Of a stretch of 36,081 bases of DNA, positions 24,027 through 32,630 are shown piece after piece. The DNA is taken from positions 1-36,081 of the forward strand of contig CAZCIB010000022.1 in assembly GCA_964498755.1 (NCBI GenBank). The letters are read 5' to 3'. The DNA comes from RZZS01 sp964498755 (GTDB lineage Bacteria; Pseudomonadota; Alphaproteobacteria; Micavibrionales; Micavibrionaceae). Both the position numbers and the translations under genes were made by a program. The notes under the pieces are model-generated. The model searched no databases and had not been told where the DNA came from. It saw only the letters and a program-made list of their open reading frames with translations. Position 1 is the stretch's first letter. Every line of letters begins with the position of its first letter.

Positions 24027-24617
24027 CTACTTCGACAGTCTCATCGCGCGCAAATAATCTTCGGCTTTTATGCCTTCAATGTAGAGCTCCTGCGGGGTGA
24101 CATTCCCGTTTTCATGAACTTTTATTTCGATGCTCATCTCCGTGTGCCTGTTAAAAGTCAGATCGTTCATGTAACGCGCCTCCTGTTCCGTCATTTTGTG
24201 AGTATCGTAGGCGTGTCTGTTATCTAGCGTGTAACGTCGGCCTCTCGACCAGGTTCTAAGCTTCGAGTCACAATCCTGCGTTTCAGGTACGGGACAGCTG
24301 TAAACCCTAACATACGGGTTTTGACGCGAGTCAGGCTCCGACTCGAACAGGCACATGCAATGTGGTCCCGGTCCAGTTGGGCGCATATCGAAATCCGAAT
24401 AAAAATTCCATTTGTAATGGAAGGCCAAAGCGTCCCATTTGACCGGCTCTGGCAGATCCAGATGAACCGGGATGCGCCAGACCCGCTCTTTTCCAAAAGA
24501 ACTTCTGTAAGCGTCGACGACCAAGGCCGCGAGCATGGCCGTTAACACGAGGAAAACCATTACTGCCCATAATATGTCCGACTTGCGGGCCGCCTTGTGA
24601 CTTGTTCTGCGTTTCAA
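24027..24617 (-). CDS. Unknown membrane-anchored protein
   Basis: 196 residues with a basic N terminus and one membrane helix at about 15-38 (LWAVMVFLVLTAMLAALVV), then a soluble, presumably periplasmic, domain of about 155 residues. It contains four Cys (CMC, SCPVPETQDC) and many aromatic residues. No family is recognised. The start is TTG at 24617; this gives the positive-inside N terminus, but no good ribosome site is seen and the next in-frame ATG lies inside the helix. It sits between tyrS and ndk, 47 and 73 bases away, so it is probably co-transcribed with them. Confidence 0.6.
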   Translation of the reverse strand: MKRRTSHKAARKSDILWAVMVFLVLTAMLAALVVDAYRSSFGKERVWRIPVHLDLPEPVKWDALAFHYKWNFYSDFDMRPTGPGPHCMCLFESEPDSRQNPYVRVYSCPVPETQDCDSKLRTWSRGRRYTLDNRHAYDTHKMTEQEARYMNDLTFNRHTEMSIEIKVHENGNVTPQELYIEGIKAEDYLRAMRLSK

Positions 24618-24664
24618 CTGACAAACTCTGATCTGGCGTTGTTTTCAAACAAACGCATTGTAAC

Positions 24665-25909
24665 TCAGTTTTTAAAACGTATCAGCGCGTGTTTTTTCTT
24701 GCTCGTGGAAATTTTCACAACGCCATCGGCATTCACAAGATCGGCGGAAATAACATAACCGGGATCGGTAATCGCGTTGTCATTCACCTTTGCTCCGCCC
24801 TGCTGAATGATGCGCCGCGCTTCACCCTTTGAAGACGTCATGCCCAGCGCGCAAGTCGCGTCCACAAAAGGCATCTCTCCCTCTATCTCCATACTCGGCA
24901 GATCGCCGCCAACGCCGCCCTGCTCAAAAACCTTGCGCGCTGTTTCTTCGGCCTCATTTGCGGCCTGCTCGCCATGACACATTTTCGTGGCCTCGAAGGC
25001 GAGGATTTTTTTGGCCTCGTTGATCTCCTGCCCTTCCAGTTTTTCGAGCCGTTCGATCTCGTCCAGCGGCAAAATCGTGAACCGCCGCAAAAGCGTTCCG
25101 ACCATGACGTCGTCCGCATTACGCCACCACTGGTAATATTCGTACGGGCTCAGCATTTCGCCGTTCAGCCAGACCGCGCCCTTTTCGGTTTTGCCCATCT
25201 TTTTGCCGTCGGGCGTGGTCAGCAGCGGCGCCGTCAGGACAAACAGCTGCTTCTGATCGGCCTTGTGCGCGAGATCAACGCCGTTGATCATATTGCCCCA
25301 CTGGTCCGAGCCGCCCATCTGCAGGAGCGTACCGTAACGGCGGTTGATCTCCAGAAAGTCATAGCCCTGCAAAACCATGTAATTGAATTCGAGCAAGCTC
25401 AGCGGGCTTTCGCGCTCCAGCCGCGTTTTGACGGAATCGAACGAGAGCATGCGGTTGACGGTGAAATGCCGCCCGTAATCGCGCAGGAATTCAAGATAAT
25501 TCAATTCCTCCAGCCAGTCGTTATTGTTGACCATCAGCGCGTCGGCCGGGCCGTCTCCGTATTTCAGGAACTGCTTGAAACAGGTGCGCTTGATGTGTTC
25601 GATATTCTCGTCAATAGTCGCGTCGTCCAGAAGCTTCCGCTGCTCGTCCTTAAACGACGGATCGCCGATTTTAGAGGTACCCCCGCCCATCAGCGTAATC
25701 GGCTTGTGGCCGCATTGCTGAAACCAGTAGAGCATCATAATGCCGGTGAGATTGCCGACATGCAGGCTGTGCGCCGTCGCGTCAAAGCCGATATAGGCGC
25801 TTTGCGTCCCTTCACAGAGCTTCGCGTCAAGGGCGTCAAAATCGCTGCACTGGTGGATAAAGCCGCGCGCAGCCATAACATTCAGAAATTCGGATTTGTA
25901 GCCTGTCAT
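24665..25909 (-). CDS. tyrS: Tyrosyl-tRNA synthetase
   Basis: 414 residues, bacterial TyrRS. The class I HIGH-type motif appears as AHSLHVGNL (about 45-53), Tyr-binding residues in YIGFDATA, the KMSKS loop as KKMGKTEKGAVW (about 235-246), and a C-terminal S4 RNA-binding domain (ARRIIQQGGAKVNDNAITDPGY). It attaches Tyr to tRNA-Tyr in the cytoplasm. Start ATG 25909. It heads a minus-strand run with the unknown membrane protein and ndk and is divergent from anmK, a pairing seen across alphaproteobacteria. Confidence 0.97.
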   Translation of the reverse strand: MTGYKSEFLNVMAARGFIHQCSDFDALDAKLCEGTQSAYIGFDATAHSLHVGNLTGIMMLYWFQQCGHKPITLMGGGTSKIGDPSFKDEQRKLLDDATIDENIEHIKRTCFKQFLKYGDGPADALMVNNNDWLEELNYLEFLRDYGRHFTVNRMLSFDSVKTRLERESPLSLLEFNYMVLQGYDFLEINRRYGTLLQMGGSDQWGNMINGVDLAHKADQKQLFVLTAPLLTTPDGKKMGKTEKGAVWLNGEMLSPYEYYQWWRNADDVMVGTLLRRFTILPLDEIERLEKLEGQEINEAKKILAFEATKMCHGEQAANEAEETARKVFEQGGVGGDLPSMEIEGEMPFVDATCALGMTSSKGEARRIIQQGGAKVNDNAITDPGYVISADLVNADGVVKISTSKKKHALIRFKN

Positions 25910-26119
25910 AACTGAAAGCTATAAAAGGCGCTGTCATGAAAGTCCAGCGTTAACCGCCCATATCAACGCCAACAGGACGCCTGACGGGCGCAAGCATCTC
26001 TGTGCCTAAGATTTGATTTTTATAATTATTCTCATCATACCCCGCATAGGTTAATATCTGCAAAATTGCCCGTTCCCTTCTGCGCGTATCCCGTCTAAGC
26101 TTATATAAAAGGAATTGAT
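25910..26119. promoter_or_regulatory. Divergent tyrS/anmK intergenic region
   Basis: The 210 bases between the two start codons should contain promoters for both genes. An AT-rich block at 26005-26040 (ATTTTTATAATTATT) is the likely promoter zone. AAAGGAA lies seven bases upstream of the anmK ATG. I see no T-box or other leader riboswitch for tyrS. Confidence 0.4.
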
Positions 26120-27226
26120 ATGTCCGATAACGCACAAAAAACTTACGCCGCAATCGGCCTGATGACCGGCACGTCGCTCGACGGCATTGACGCCGCGCTG
26201 ATCAAAACCGATGGGGAAGGCTATGTAGAGAATGTAGGTTGCGTTTCCCTGCCGTACGACCCGGATTTGACTGCCGAAATCCGTGAATATTTCGGGGCGA
26301 AAGAAGATGCGGACGGCAAGATCGCCAAGCTCGAAACGCAGCTTACGCTCGCCAACGCCGACGCCGTGCGCGAGCTTTTGTTTGAAACGGGATTGAACGC
26401 GCGGGATATCGACATTATAGGCTTCCACGGGCAAACAATCTCGCACGCGCCCGAAGACCGTTTCACCTGGCAACTCGGCGACGGTGATTTGCTGGCGCAG
26501 GAAACAGCAATCAATGTTGTGAACGACTTCCGGCAAGCCGATATCAAGGCGGGTGGACAAGGCGCGCCATTTCTCTCGCTTTATCACCGCGCCAAACTCT
26601 CGACGGAACTTCGTCCCGCAGCCGTTCTGAATATCGGCGGCGTGGCGAATGTGACATGGATCGGCGAGACGGATTCCGACGACGATATTCTTGCCTTCGA
26701 TACGGGACCGGGCAATGCGCTTCTTAATGACTTTATGCGCAAAAACGCAGGCGCGGATTTAGACAAGGACGGCAAGCTCGCCTTCGAAGGCAGCGTTCAT
26801 CAGGACGTCCTTCAGGATTACATGAAAGATCCTTATTTTACGCATAAACCGCCGAAATCCATCGACCGCAACAAGTGGGGCCTGCAACCGGCGCGCCATC
26901 TCTCCAATCCCGACGGAGCGGCGACGCTGGCCGCGCTCACCGCTTTTGCCGTTAAAAAGGGGCAGGAGCATTTCCCTGCGCCGGTTAAAACATGGCTCGT
27001 GAGTGGCGGCGGACGTAAAAATCCGGCGATCATGAAGTTTTTAAGCACATTGCTTGATGCGCCCGTCAAACCGGTTGAGGATATCGGCTGGGACGGCGAC
27101 ATGCTGGAAGCCGAAGGCTTCGCATGGCTGGCCGTGCGGCATCTCAAGGGACTGCCCTTATCGGTCCCCAATACCACCGGCGTTCCGGAACCCATGCCGG
27201 GCGGAATACTGCATAAAGCGCGATGA
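26120..27226 (+). CDS. anmK: Anhydro-N-acetylmuramic acid kinase
   Basis: 368 residues. AnmK cleaves and phosphorylates 1,6-anhydro-MurNAc to MurNAc-6-phosphate in cell-wall recycling. The N-terminal phosphate-1 motif GLMTGTSLDGIDAAL, the NIGGVANVTW motif, the AFDTGPGNALLND adenosine loop and the C-terminal VSGGGRKNP are all present and in order. The start has AAAGGAA upstream. It overlaps tsaC by four bases (ATGA) so the two are coupled; it is divergent from tyrS. The lytic transglycosylase at 28.6 kb produces the same anhydro sugar, though it is not in this operon. Confidence 0.96.
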   Translation: MSDNAQKTYAAIGLMTGTSLDGIDAALIKTDGEGYVENVGCVSLPYDPDLTAEIREYFGAKEDADGKIAKLETQLTLANADAVRELLFETGLNARDIDIIGFHGQTISHAPEDRFTWQLGDGDLLAQETAINVVNDFRQADIKAGGQGAPFLSLYHRAKLSTELRPAAVLNIGGVANVTWIGETDSDDDILAFDTGPGNALLNDFMRKNAGADLDKDGKLAFEGSVHQDVLQDYMKDPYFTHKPPKSIDRNKWGLQPARHLSNPDGAATLAALTAFAVKKGQEHFPAPVKTWLVSGGGRKNPAIMKFLSTLLDAPVKPVEDIGWDGDMLEAEGFAWLAVRHLKGLPLSVPNTTGVPEPMPGGILHKAR

Positions 27227-28209
27227 GCATAATTGCCGCCGCATCGCAGGACGCCATTCAAAAGGCCGCGTCCATCCTGACGGACGGCGGGCTTGTCGCC
27301 TTTCCGACCGAGACGGTTTACGGACTCGGCGCGAATGCGCTCGACGGCAAGGCGGTCGCCCGGATTTTTGAGGCCAAGGGACGGCCCGCGTTTAATCCTT
27401 TGATTGTCCATTATCTCTCGCTGGAGGACGCCGCGCAGGATGTTGTAGCGCCGGATTTTGCAAAGGAGCTGGCCGCGCATTTCTGGCCCGGGCCGCTGAC
27501 GATGATTTTGCCGCGCGCGAGAGAGCGCCGCGTTTCGGAGCTCGCGAGCGCCGGCCTGCCGACGCTGGCCGTGCGCGTCCCGGCGCATGAAACGGCGCGT
27601 AAACTTATAAAAACGTGCGGCTTTCCGCTCGCCGCGCCCAGCGCGAACCGCTCCGGCAGCTTAAGCCCGACAAGCCCGCAACATGTCGCGGATAGTCTGG
27701 GCGGGGCCGTCGATATGATTTTAGCCGGGGGAACGTGCGCCGTGGGGCTTGAATCCACCGTGATCGATCTGAGCGCGGACGAGCCTGTTATTTTAAGACC
27801 CGGCGGGGTGACGGCGGAGGATATCGAGAGGGCGACAGGCCTAACCGTTTTTTATGACGGGGGAGATCATGGCAAGCCGCGCTCGCCGGGGCAGCTTTTG
27901 AAACACTACGCGCCGAAAATCCCGGTTCGGCTGAACGCCGTCGACGTCAGCCCGAACGAGGCCCTGCTGGCGTTCGGTTCTGTTAAATTTATGGGCGTGC
28001 GCGGCGGGGGTTTCGCGAAAGACCTGCCCACGGAAAAACTCAAAAATTTGAGCGAAACCGGCGATCTCTATGAAGCGGCGAGCAATCTGTTTTCCATGCT
28101 GCACGCGCTCGATAAATCCGGCGCATCGGCGATCGCCGTGATGAACGTGCCCGATCAGGGCGTCGGCATTGCGATTAATGACCGGCTTAAACGCGCTGCG
28201 AACGCTTAA
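27223..28209 (+). CDS. L-threonylcarbamoyladenylate synthase (Sua5 type)
   Basis: 328 residues, so this is the long Sua5 form with a second C-terminal domain and not the short TsaC. It makes threonylcarbamoyl-AMP from Thr, bicarbonate and ATP for the t6A37 modification of ANN-decoding tRNAs. The YrdC domain (about 1-210) shows FPTETVYGLGANA, KGRPAFNPLIVH, FWPGPLTMIL, PSANRSGSLSPTSP and the ESTVIDLS signature. The linker SPGQLLKHYAPKIPV leads to the Sua5 domain (about 230-328). It begins inside the anmK stop (ATGA). Confidence 0.95.
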   Translation: MSIIAAASQDAIQKAASILTDGGLVAFPTETVYGLGANALDGKAVARIFEAKGRPAFNPLIVHYLSLEDAAQDVVAPDFAKELAAHFWPGPLTMILPRARERRVSELASAGLPTLAVRVPAHETARKLIKTCGFPLAAPSANRSGSLSPTSPQHVADSLGGAVDMILAGGTCAVGLESTVIDLSADEPVILRPGGVTAEDIERATGLTVFYDGGDHGKPRSPGQLLKHYAPKIPVRLNAVDVSPNEALLAFGSVKFMGVRGGGFAKDLPTEKLKNLSETGDLYEAASNLFSMLHALDKSGASAIAVMNVPDQGVGIAINDRLKRAANA

Positions 28210-28218
28210 ACGCCTCGA

Positions 28219-28245
28219 AAGCGCCGGAGGGTGAACCCGGCGCTT
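28219..28245. terminator. Hairpin between convergent tsaC and small-protein genes
   Basis: Arms AAGCGCCGG (28219-28227) and CCGGCGCTT (28237-28245) form a perfect nine-base-pair, GC-rich stem with a nine-base loop. It lies ten bases after the tsaC stop and 30 bases beyond the stop of the convergent small gene. No T run follows on either strand, so it may only be a weak or Rho-assisted terminator. Confidence 0.5.
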
Positions 28246-28274
28246 CCTGCCTCTTACTCGTCTTGCGTTAAGTT

Positions 28275-28478
28275 TCAGGCTGGCTCGGGGGCAAAATGCT
28301 GATTGTTCAGCAAGTGCAGCATGAAGAACATGTAGAAGAAGTTCATGCTTCCCCAGCTCCAGGCACCTTCTTTGACGTTTTGGACTTTGAGTCCCAGCGG
28401 GTTTTTTTTAGATTTTTTTTCCCGCCTGATCTTATCAAAATCGGTAGCCGCAGAAGGATTTCTTTCAGTATTTCCCAT
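28275..28478 (-). CDS. Small protein, 67 residues, with a very good promoter and ribosome site
   Basis: The start at 28478 has AAAGGAG at ideal distance and follows a near-consensus promoter. The product has a charged first half (about residues 14-30 rich in Lys and Arg), then WSWGSMNFFYMFFMLHLL, a hydrophobic aromatic segment that may lie in or on the membrane, and an acidic tail HFAPEPA. No family is recognised. Two runs of eight A residues encode the Lys-rich part (28402-28409 and 28413-28420 on the plus-strand numbering). It is convergent with tsaC. Confidence 0.7.
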   Translation of the reverse strand: MGNTERNPSAATDFDKIRREKKSKKNPLGLKVQNVKEGAWSWGSMNFFYMFFMLHLLNNQHFAPEPA

Positions 28479-28514
28479 ACCGATCTCCTTTCTTGTTACC
28501 AATTTTCAAATATA

Positions 28515-28542
28515 AGTATAGTGAAAAATTGAAGCCTGTCAA
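28515..28542 (-). promoter_or_regulatory. Near-consensus sigma-70 promoter of the 67-residue protein gene
   Basis: Read on the minus strand: perfect TTGACA (28542-28537), a 16-base spacer and TATACT (28520-28515). A start near 28508 gives a leader of about 30 bases with AAAGGAG before ATG 28478. It is the best promoter match I see in the window. Confidence 0.75.
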
Positions 28543-28625
28543 GTGAAAAACAAAAACATGGAAAATCTGTAGTTTGCTTTTAGATAAAACAAAGCCGCAA
28601 AAATGCTATAAATACTTTACTTTAT

Positions 28626-29585
28626 TTAACTATGTTTATTTGCGTCCAAATAGTAATCTTTTGATTTATTTCCCTGATTATTATCCTGATCGCCTTCCTT
28701 ATCTGTCGCTGCAAGAGTATTCAGCAAGACAATATCGTGCGGCGCAAGCAAGGCTGAACCGCCGATATGCGGGAATAATGGCGTTGTTGCGCCCGATAAA
28801 CGCAGCGGCGAATTGCTCTGCGCCCCCGCCAGAATCACCGCAGCCAGAGGATCGGCGGCCGGCAGGCTTCTGCGGATATTCAAGGGCGAATCACCGGGGA
28901 CAGGCGCGGCCTGTTTGCGCGGTCCGGGCGCATTGACGTCTCCTCCCTCGATCCGGAATTTTTTATCGAAGAAATCATAAATTTCCGCCAAAGTTCTGGG
29001 CTGTCCGGTTTGCGGGTTATAAAACACGCCGCGATTGGCGCGCGCCTCGCGCGGGAACAGGTCGGCGCCGAAGGCCAGAGGATTTTCATCTTTCGCGTTC
29101 AGAAAAGCGCTCGCCCCGCCGGCGCCCATGAAATGCGCGAAATAGAGTTCGGTCGCGCCGATCTCGCCTTTATAATTCTGCTCGAGGAAACGTTTATTAT
29201 CAGAGGCCAGTTCTGCGGCCATCATCGCCGCCGCCCGCGGATCCTTGCGCAGCGCCAGAACTTCCTGCCTTTGCGCCGGATCGGATACTTTCGCGTTCGC
29301 GGAAATCATGTCGGCGTACTGCCCGAGGCCGTGTTTGTGGCCGTGCTTTTTAACCGTATTCAGCCATGTGCTCTCGATAAACTGGTAGAGGCCTGTGGCG
29401 CTGCTTGTGCGCGCCTTTGCATCCGGGTTAAAACTGCTCTCGGCCTTGGCCTGCTGCACGAGATAGGCAAAATCGACCCCCGTTTTCGCGCTCGCCTTCT
29501 GAATCGCGCCACTCACATGCGGCGCAGCCTGCCGCGTCAGAGCGGCCAGGGCGTTGGTTTCATTGGCGTTTGAGAGAGCGGCCAT
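28626..29585 (-). CDS. Lytic transglycosylase (SLT domain), no signal peptide
   Basis: 319 residues. The catalytic Glu is E49 in QAKAESSFNP, followed by the SLT signature SSATGLYQFIESTW; LYFAHFMGAGGASAFL further on is also typical of SLT domains. Such enzymes cleave peptidoglycan leaving 1,6-anhydro-MurNAc. There is no signal peptide, so it would need another export route or act with a secretion or flagellar/pilus machine. The C-terminal part (about 225-319) is Pro- and Ala-rich with no recognised domain. Start ATG 29585 follows AAGGA by nine bases; an adjacent TTG adds one residue. Confidence 0.9.
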   Translation of the reverse strand: MAALSNANETNALAALTRQAAPHVSGAIQKASAKTGVDFAYLVQQAKAESSFNPDAKARTSSATGLYQFIESTWLNTVKKHGHKHGLGQYADMISANAKVSDPAQRQEVLALRKDPRAAAMMAAELASDNKRFLEQNYKGEIGATELYFAHFMGAGGASAFLNAKDENPLAFGADLFPREARANRGVFYNPQTGQPRTLAEIYDFFDKKFRIEGGDVNAPGPRKQAAPVPGDSPLNIRRSLPAADPLAAVILAGAQSNSPLRLSGATTPLFPHIGGSALLAPHDIVLLNTLAATDKEGDQDNNQGNKSKDYYLDANKHS

Positions 29586-29636
29586 CAATATGCGTCCTTG
29601 TCTTCTATGAAGAGAGGAGCAAGGAGCATGCCAGTT

Positions 29637-30155
29637 TTAAAACTGTAAAAGCGACGTCGCTGCGGCTTTGGCCGCCATTTCAAAGGCCCGCAAGTCTGTA
29701 TAGAGCTCTGTCTTTTTGGCCTCGATGAAATGCATGCCGCCGCCGCTTTTCTCAATGGCATAGGGCAGCATCAGATTGTCAAAGAGGCCAAAATCCTCGA
29801 TCGCCATACCGTCTTCGGCAATGCGTTCCCTGATCTCCCCCATGACGTTCGAATAAGCAAAAACCGGCTTGCCTTTCGCAAATGCGTATACCGCCTCACA
29901 GGCCGTGCCTATATCGGCGCTCGGCCCGCGGAAGGGCGTCAAGTTCGCAATGACCGCATCACACCGGTCAATGATCTCGTAATTAGCCTGCGCGATTCTC
30001 ATCGCGGCATTCTCCGCATCCGGCGGAAGCTCATTGTCCATAGGGTAAAGTCCCGCGAGCCCGAACTTTGAGAGCATCTCTTTCTTTTTCCCGCCGATTG
30101 CCTGCGCGTCTTTCAAAAACACTTCAGGCCCCGCCAGGTAAATGGCCGGTTTCAA
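29637..30155 (-). CDS. Nucleoside 2-deoxyribosyltransferase family protein
   Basis: 172 residues of the PF05014-type fold. The N terminus IYLAGPEVF, the central CDAVIANLTPFRGPSADIG, and the candidate catalytic Glu87 in GTACEAVYAFAKGKPV match the family. Members exchange bases on deoxyribonucleosides or hydrolyse nucleoside monophosphates, so exact substrate is not settled. It lies 51 bases upstream of the transglycosylase gene on the same strand and is divergent from the acyl-CoA dehydrogenase. Confidence 0.88.
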   Translation of the reverse strand: MKPAIYLAGPEVFLKDAQAIGGKKKEMLSKFGLAGLYPMDNELPPDAENAAMRIAQANYEIIDRCDAVIANLTPFRGPSADIGTACEAVYAFAKGKPVFAYSNVMGEIRERIAEDGMAIEDFGLFDNLMLPYAIEKSGGGMHFIEAKKTELYTDLRAFEMAAKAAATSLLQF

Positions 30156-30209
30156 TATTTGCCTCCTTCAGGTTAAAATGAGGAGTAACACATAGACAGG
30201 CTCTTTTCC

Positions 30210-31853
30210 ATGACCTACGCCCCGCCGACAGAAGATATGCGTTTTCTCCTGACCGACGTTCTGGGGTTTGAGCATCCGGATCTCGACGCGGAGACTATTT
30301 CGGCCGTTCTTGACGAGGCCGCGAAGCTCGGGCGCGATGTTCTCGCGCCCCTCAACGTCACAGGCGACAAACATGGCTGCGTCTTGAAAGACGGCGCCGT
30401 CACAACGCCGCCGGGCTTTCGGGATGCCTACGAACAATACTGCGCGGGCGGCTGGAACGCCGTGCCGTTCGATCCGGAACATGGCGGTCAGGGTTTGCCC
30501 TGGGCTCTCGCTTTTCCGATTCAGGAAATGTGGCAGGGCGCGAACATGGCTTTCGGCCTGTGTCCGCTTCTGAATCAGGGCGCGGTGGAAGCTCTGCAGC
30601 ATCACGGCTCCGAAGATTTAAAACAAAAATACCTGCCGAAACTGATTTCCGGGGAATGGGCGGGAACCATGAACCTGACCGAGCCGCAGGCCGGGTCCGA
30701 CTTGTCGACCATCCGCACACGCGCCGAACGCCGCGATGACGGTCATTTCAACATTTTCGGGCAGAAAATATACATCACCTACGGCGAGCATGATTTCACG
30801 GAAAACATCATTCATCTCGTCCTCGCAAGGATCGACGACGCGCCGGAGGGCACGAAGGGGCTTTCGCTTTTCCTTGCGCCGAAATTTCTCGAAGACGGCG
30901 CGCGCAACGACGTTTATTGCACAGGCATTGAGCACAAGCTCGGCATTCACGCCTCTCCCACCTGTACGATGCAGTACGGCGACAACGGCGGCGCATTGGG
31001 CTATCTGGTTGGCAAGGAAAATGAGGGCCTCAAATGCATGTTCACGATGATGAACAATGCGCGTTTGTCCGTGGGCCTGCAGGGCGTGGCGATTGCCGAG
31101 GCGGCATACCAAAAAGCATTGTCTTATGCCCATGAACGTGTGCAAGGGAAATCTTTTGAAACCGGAAAGCCCGCTCCAATCGCCGAACATGGCGACGTGC
31201 GGCGCATGCTTTCTGATATGCGCGCGAAAGTCACGGCGGGCCGCCTGATGACGTATTACGCCGCGATTAATCTGGACAAGGCGCTTGCCGGAGATAAAGA
31301 GGCGCAGGCTGTCGCCGACCTGTTCACGCCGCTGGTCAAAAGCTGGTGCACGGATATGGCCATCGACGTCGCCTCGACCGGCATACAGGTCCATGGCGGC
31401 ATGGGCTATATCGAGGAAACCGGCGCGGCGCAGTTTTTGAGAGACGCGCGCATTTTGCCCATATACGAGGGCACGAACGGCATACAGGCACTGGATTTCA
31501 TGTTTCGAAAAATTTTGAGGGACGAGGGCAAAACGGCTCTTGGCTGGCTGGGCGCGCAAGAAGCCCGGTCATCACATACAAAAGCCCTGAAAGAGCGAAT
31601 GATGGACCTGACGGATAAAGTCACGGGCAGCGCGCCGGAGCGCGCGTCCGGAGCGGCTACGCCCTATCTGAGCGCTTTTGCTTTAACGGCCGCCGGCTTG
31701 CTGCTCGAAAAGCCTGACGAGATCAAAAATAAAAAATTCGGGGAAGACGCGGCGCATTTTACGGGGAGCATTATGCCTTACGCCCTTGCGGAAATTGAGC
31801 GCGCCGTTTATTTACTCTCCGCCGCTGCGCCTGAGCCGCCGACGGCGCTCTAG
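30210..31853 (+). CDS. Acyl-CoA dehydrogenase (DmdC / long AcdA-like group)
   Basis: 547 residues. An FAD flavoprotein that introduces a 2,3-double bond in an acyl-CoA thioester. N-terminal helical domain, middle domain with MNLTEPQAGSDLSTIRT (flavin/acyl-CoA binding), and C-terminal domain with GGMGYIEE and the catalytic base Glu420 in LPIYEGTNGIQALD. The large N-terminal extension (PPTEDMRFLLTDVLGFEH) is typical of the group that includes 3-methylmercaptopropionyl-CoA dehydrogenase (DmdC); the extra C-terminal helical part is a little shorter than the 590 or so residues usual there. The true substrate cannot be assigned. Its 3' end overlaps the convergent Cys-rich gene by 42 bases. Confidence 0.93.
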   Translation: MTYAPPTEDMRFLLTDVLGFEHPDLDAETISAVLDEAAKLGRDVLAPLNVTGDKHGCVLKDGAVTTPPGFRDAYEQYCAGGWNAVPFDPEHGGQGLPWALAFPIQEMWQGANMAFGLCPLLNQGAVEALQHHGSEDLKQKYLPKLISGEWAGTMNLTEPQAGSDLSTIRTRAERRDDGHFNIFGQKIYITYGEHDFTENIIHLVLARIDDAPEGTKGLSLFLAPKFLEDGARNDVYCTGIEHKLGIHASPTCTMQYGDNGGALGYLVGKENEGLKCMFTMMNNARLSVGLQGVAIAEAAYQKALSYAHERVQGKSFETGKPAPIAEHGDVRRMLSDMRAKVTAGRLMTYYAAINLDKALAGDKEAQAVADLFTPLVKSWCTDMAIDVASTGIQVHGGMGYIEETGAAQFLRDARILPIYEGTNGIQALDFMFRKILRDEGKTALGWLGAQEARSSHTKALKERMMDLTDKVTGSAPERASGAATPYLSAFALTAAGLLLEKPDEIKNKKFGEDAAHFTGSIMPYALAEIERAVYLLSAAAPEPPTAL

Positions 31854-32567
31854 CATTCTCTCCGCCTCGACCTGGTTTTCGCGCTCTATATCGGAATATC
31901 CGCAAGATAAAAACGCGTCTTTGCGGAGCTCTATTAGCGCAACCGAACTGAGCCGGGGCGTTTCAGCAAAATTGAGAGCCACGGTATTGGCAACGCATTT
32001 ACAATAATCTTCATAATCCAGATGATCTCTTCGCCTGCGCCATTCCGCGCATTGATTGAAAGTATATCCGGCTATTCCCGCCGGATTGGGACAGGTATTT
32101 TCGATTGCAAGCTTGACTTTAAGGTAATGCGCCTCCGGCCCCATTTCGATGCGCTTCTCCAGAAAACGCATCGCCCAGCATTCGCAGTCAAGAAATTTAT
32201 TATGAAAATTGCTACTACTGCATTCCTCGTACGCCTTGTCCATTTCCTCAAGGTATTCCTCGGGGATCTGATCAAAAGGAATGCCGCCGAAAAGAGCTGG
32301 CCGTTCTGTCTGCTCTTGCTGTAAAGTCGCGCTTTCCTGTCGGTTTTCGTGGCTACCCGTAGCCTTCTGATCAGGAATGTCAAAAAGATTTTTTTCCGGC
32401 TTTTGAGCTCGCTCTTCTTCGCGCGGCTGCGGCGTCTGTTGCTCTTCCGGATTAATTTCAAAGAAGGCGGGCGGCTCCGCCAAAACCCCGGGGGTAACAT
32501 CCTCATCCTGCGCGCTGACAGGACCGGTAAGGAACAAAAGCATTAAAAAGAGAAAGCGCGCAGTCAT
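31812..32567 (-). CDS. Secreted Cys-rich protein of unknown function
   Basis: 251 residues. Signal peptide at 1-19 (FLFLMLLFLTGPVSAQ). Residues about 25-90 are Pro-, Glu- and Gln-rich and probably disordered. The C-terminal domain has eight Cys in a regular pattern (ECSS, DCECWAM, NTCPN, NQCAEW, YCKCVAN, LSCGY), suggesting disulfide bonding or metal binding, and ends in a strongly Arg-rich helix. No family is recognised. No clear Shine-Dalgarno precedes the ATG. It overlaps the acyl-CoA dehydrogenase by 42 bases at the 3' end, and the HTH gene lies 63 bases upstream on the same strand. Confidence 0.7.
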   Translation of the reverse strand: MTARFLFLMLLFLTGPVSAQDEDVTPGVLAEPPAFFEINPEEQQTPQPREEERAQKPEKNLFDIPDQKATGSHENRQESATLQQEQTERPALFGGIPFDQIPEEYLEEMDKAYEECSSSNFHNKFLDCECWAMRFLEKRIEMGPEAHYLKVKLAIENTCPNPAGIAGYTFNQCAEWRRRRDHLDYEDYCKCVANTVALNFAETPRLSSVALIELRKDAFLSCGYSDIERENQVEAERMLERRRRLRRSGGE

Positions 32568-32630
32568 AATTTATTCTAGCACAAGCTGCCGTTGCTTATG
32601 AACTTCCCGGGATTAAAAGACAAAACGCGA

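Noticed and set aside
24974..25915. 313-codon open frame antisense to tyrS
   Set aside because: TyrRS motifs are intact on the other strand; no independent support.
30618..31559. 313-codon open frame antisense to the acyl-CoA dehydrogenase
   Set aside because: Shadow of the real gene, with low-complexity Arg/His-rich translation.
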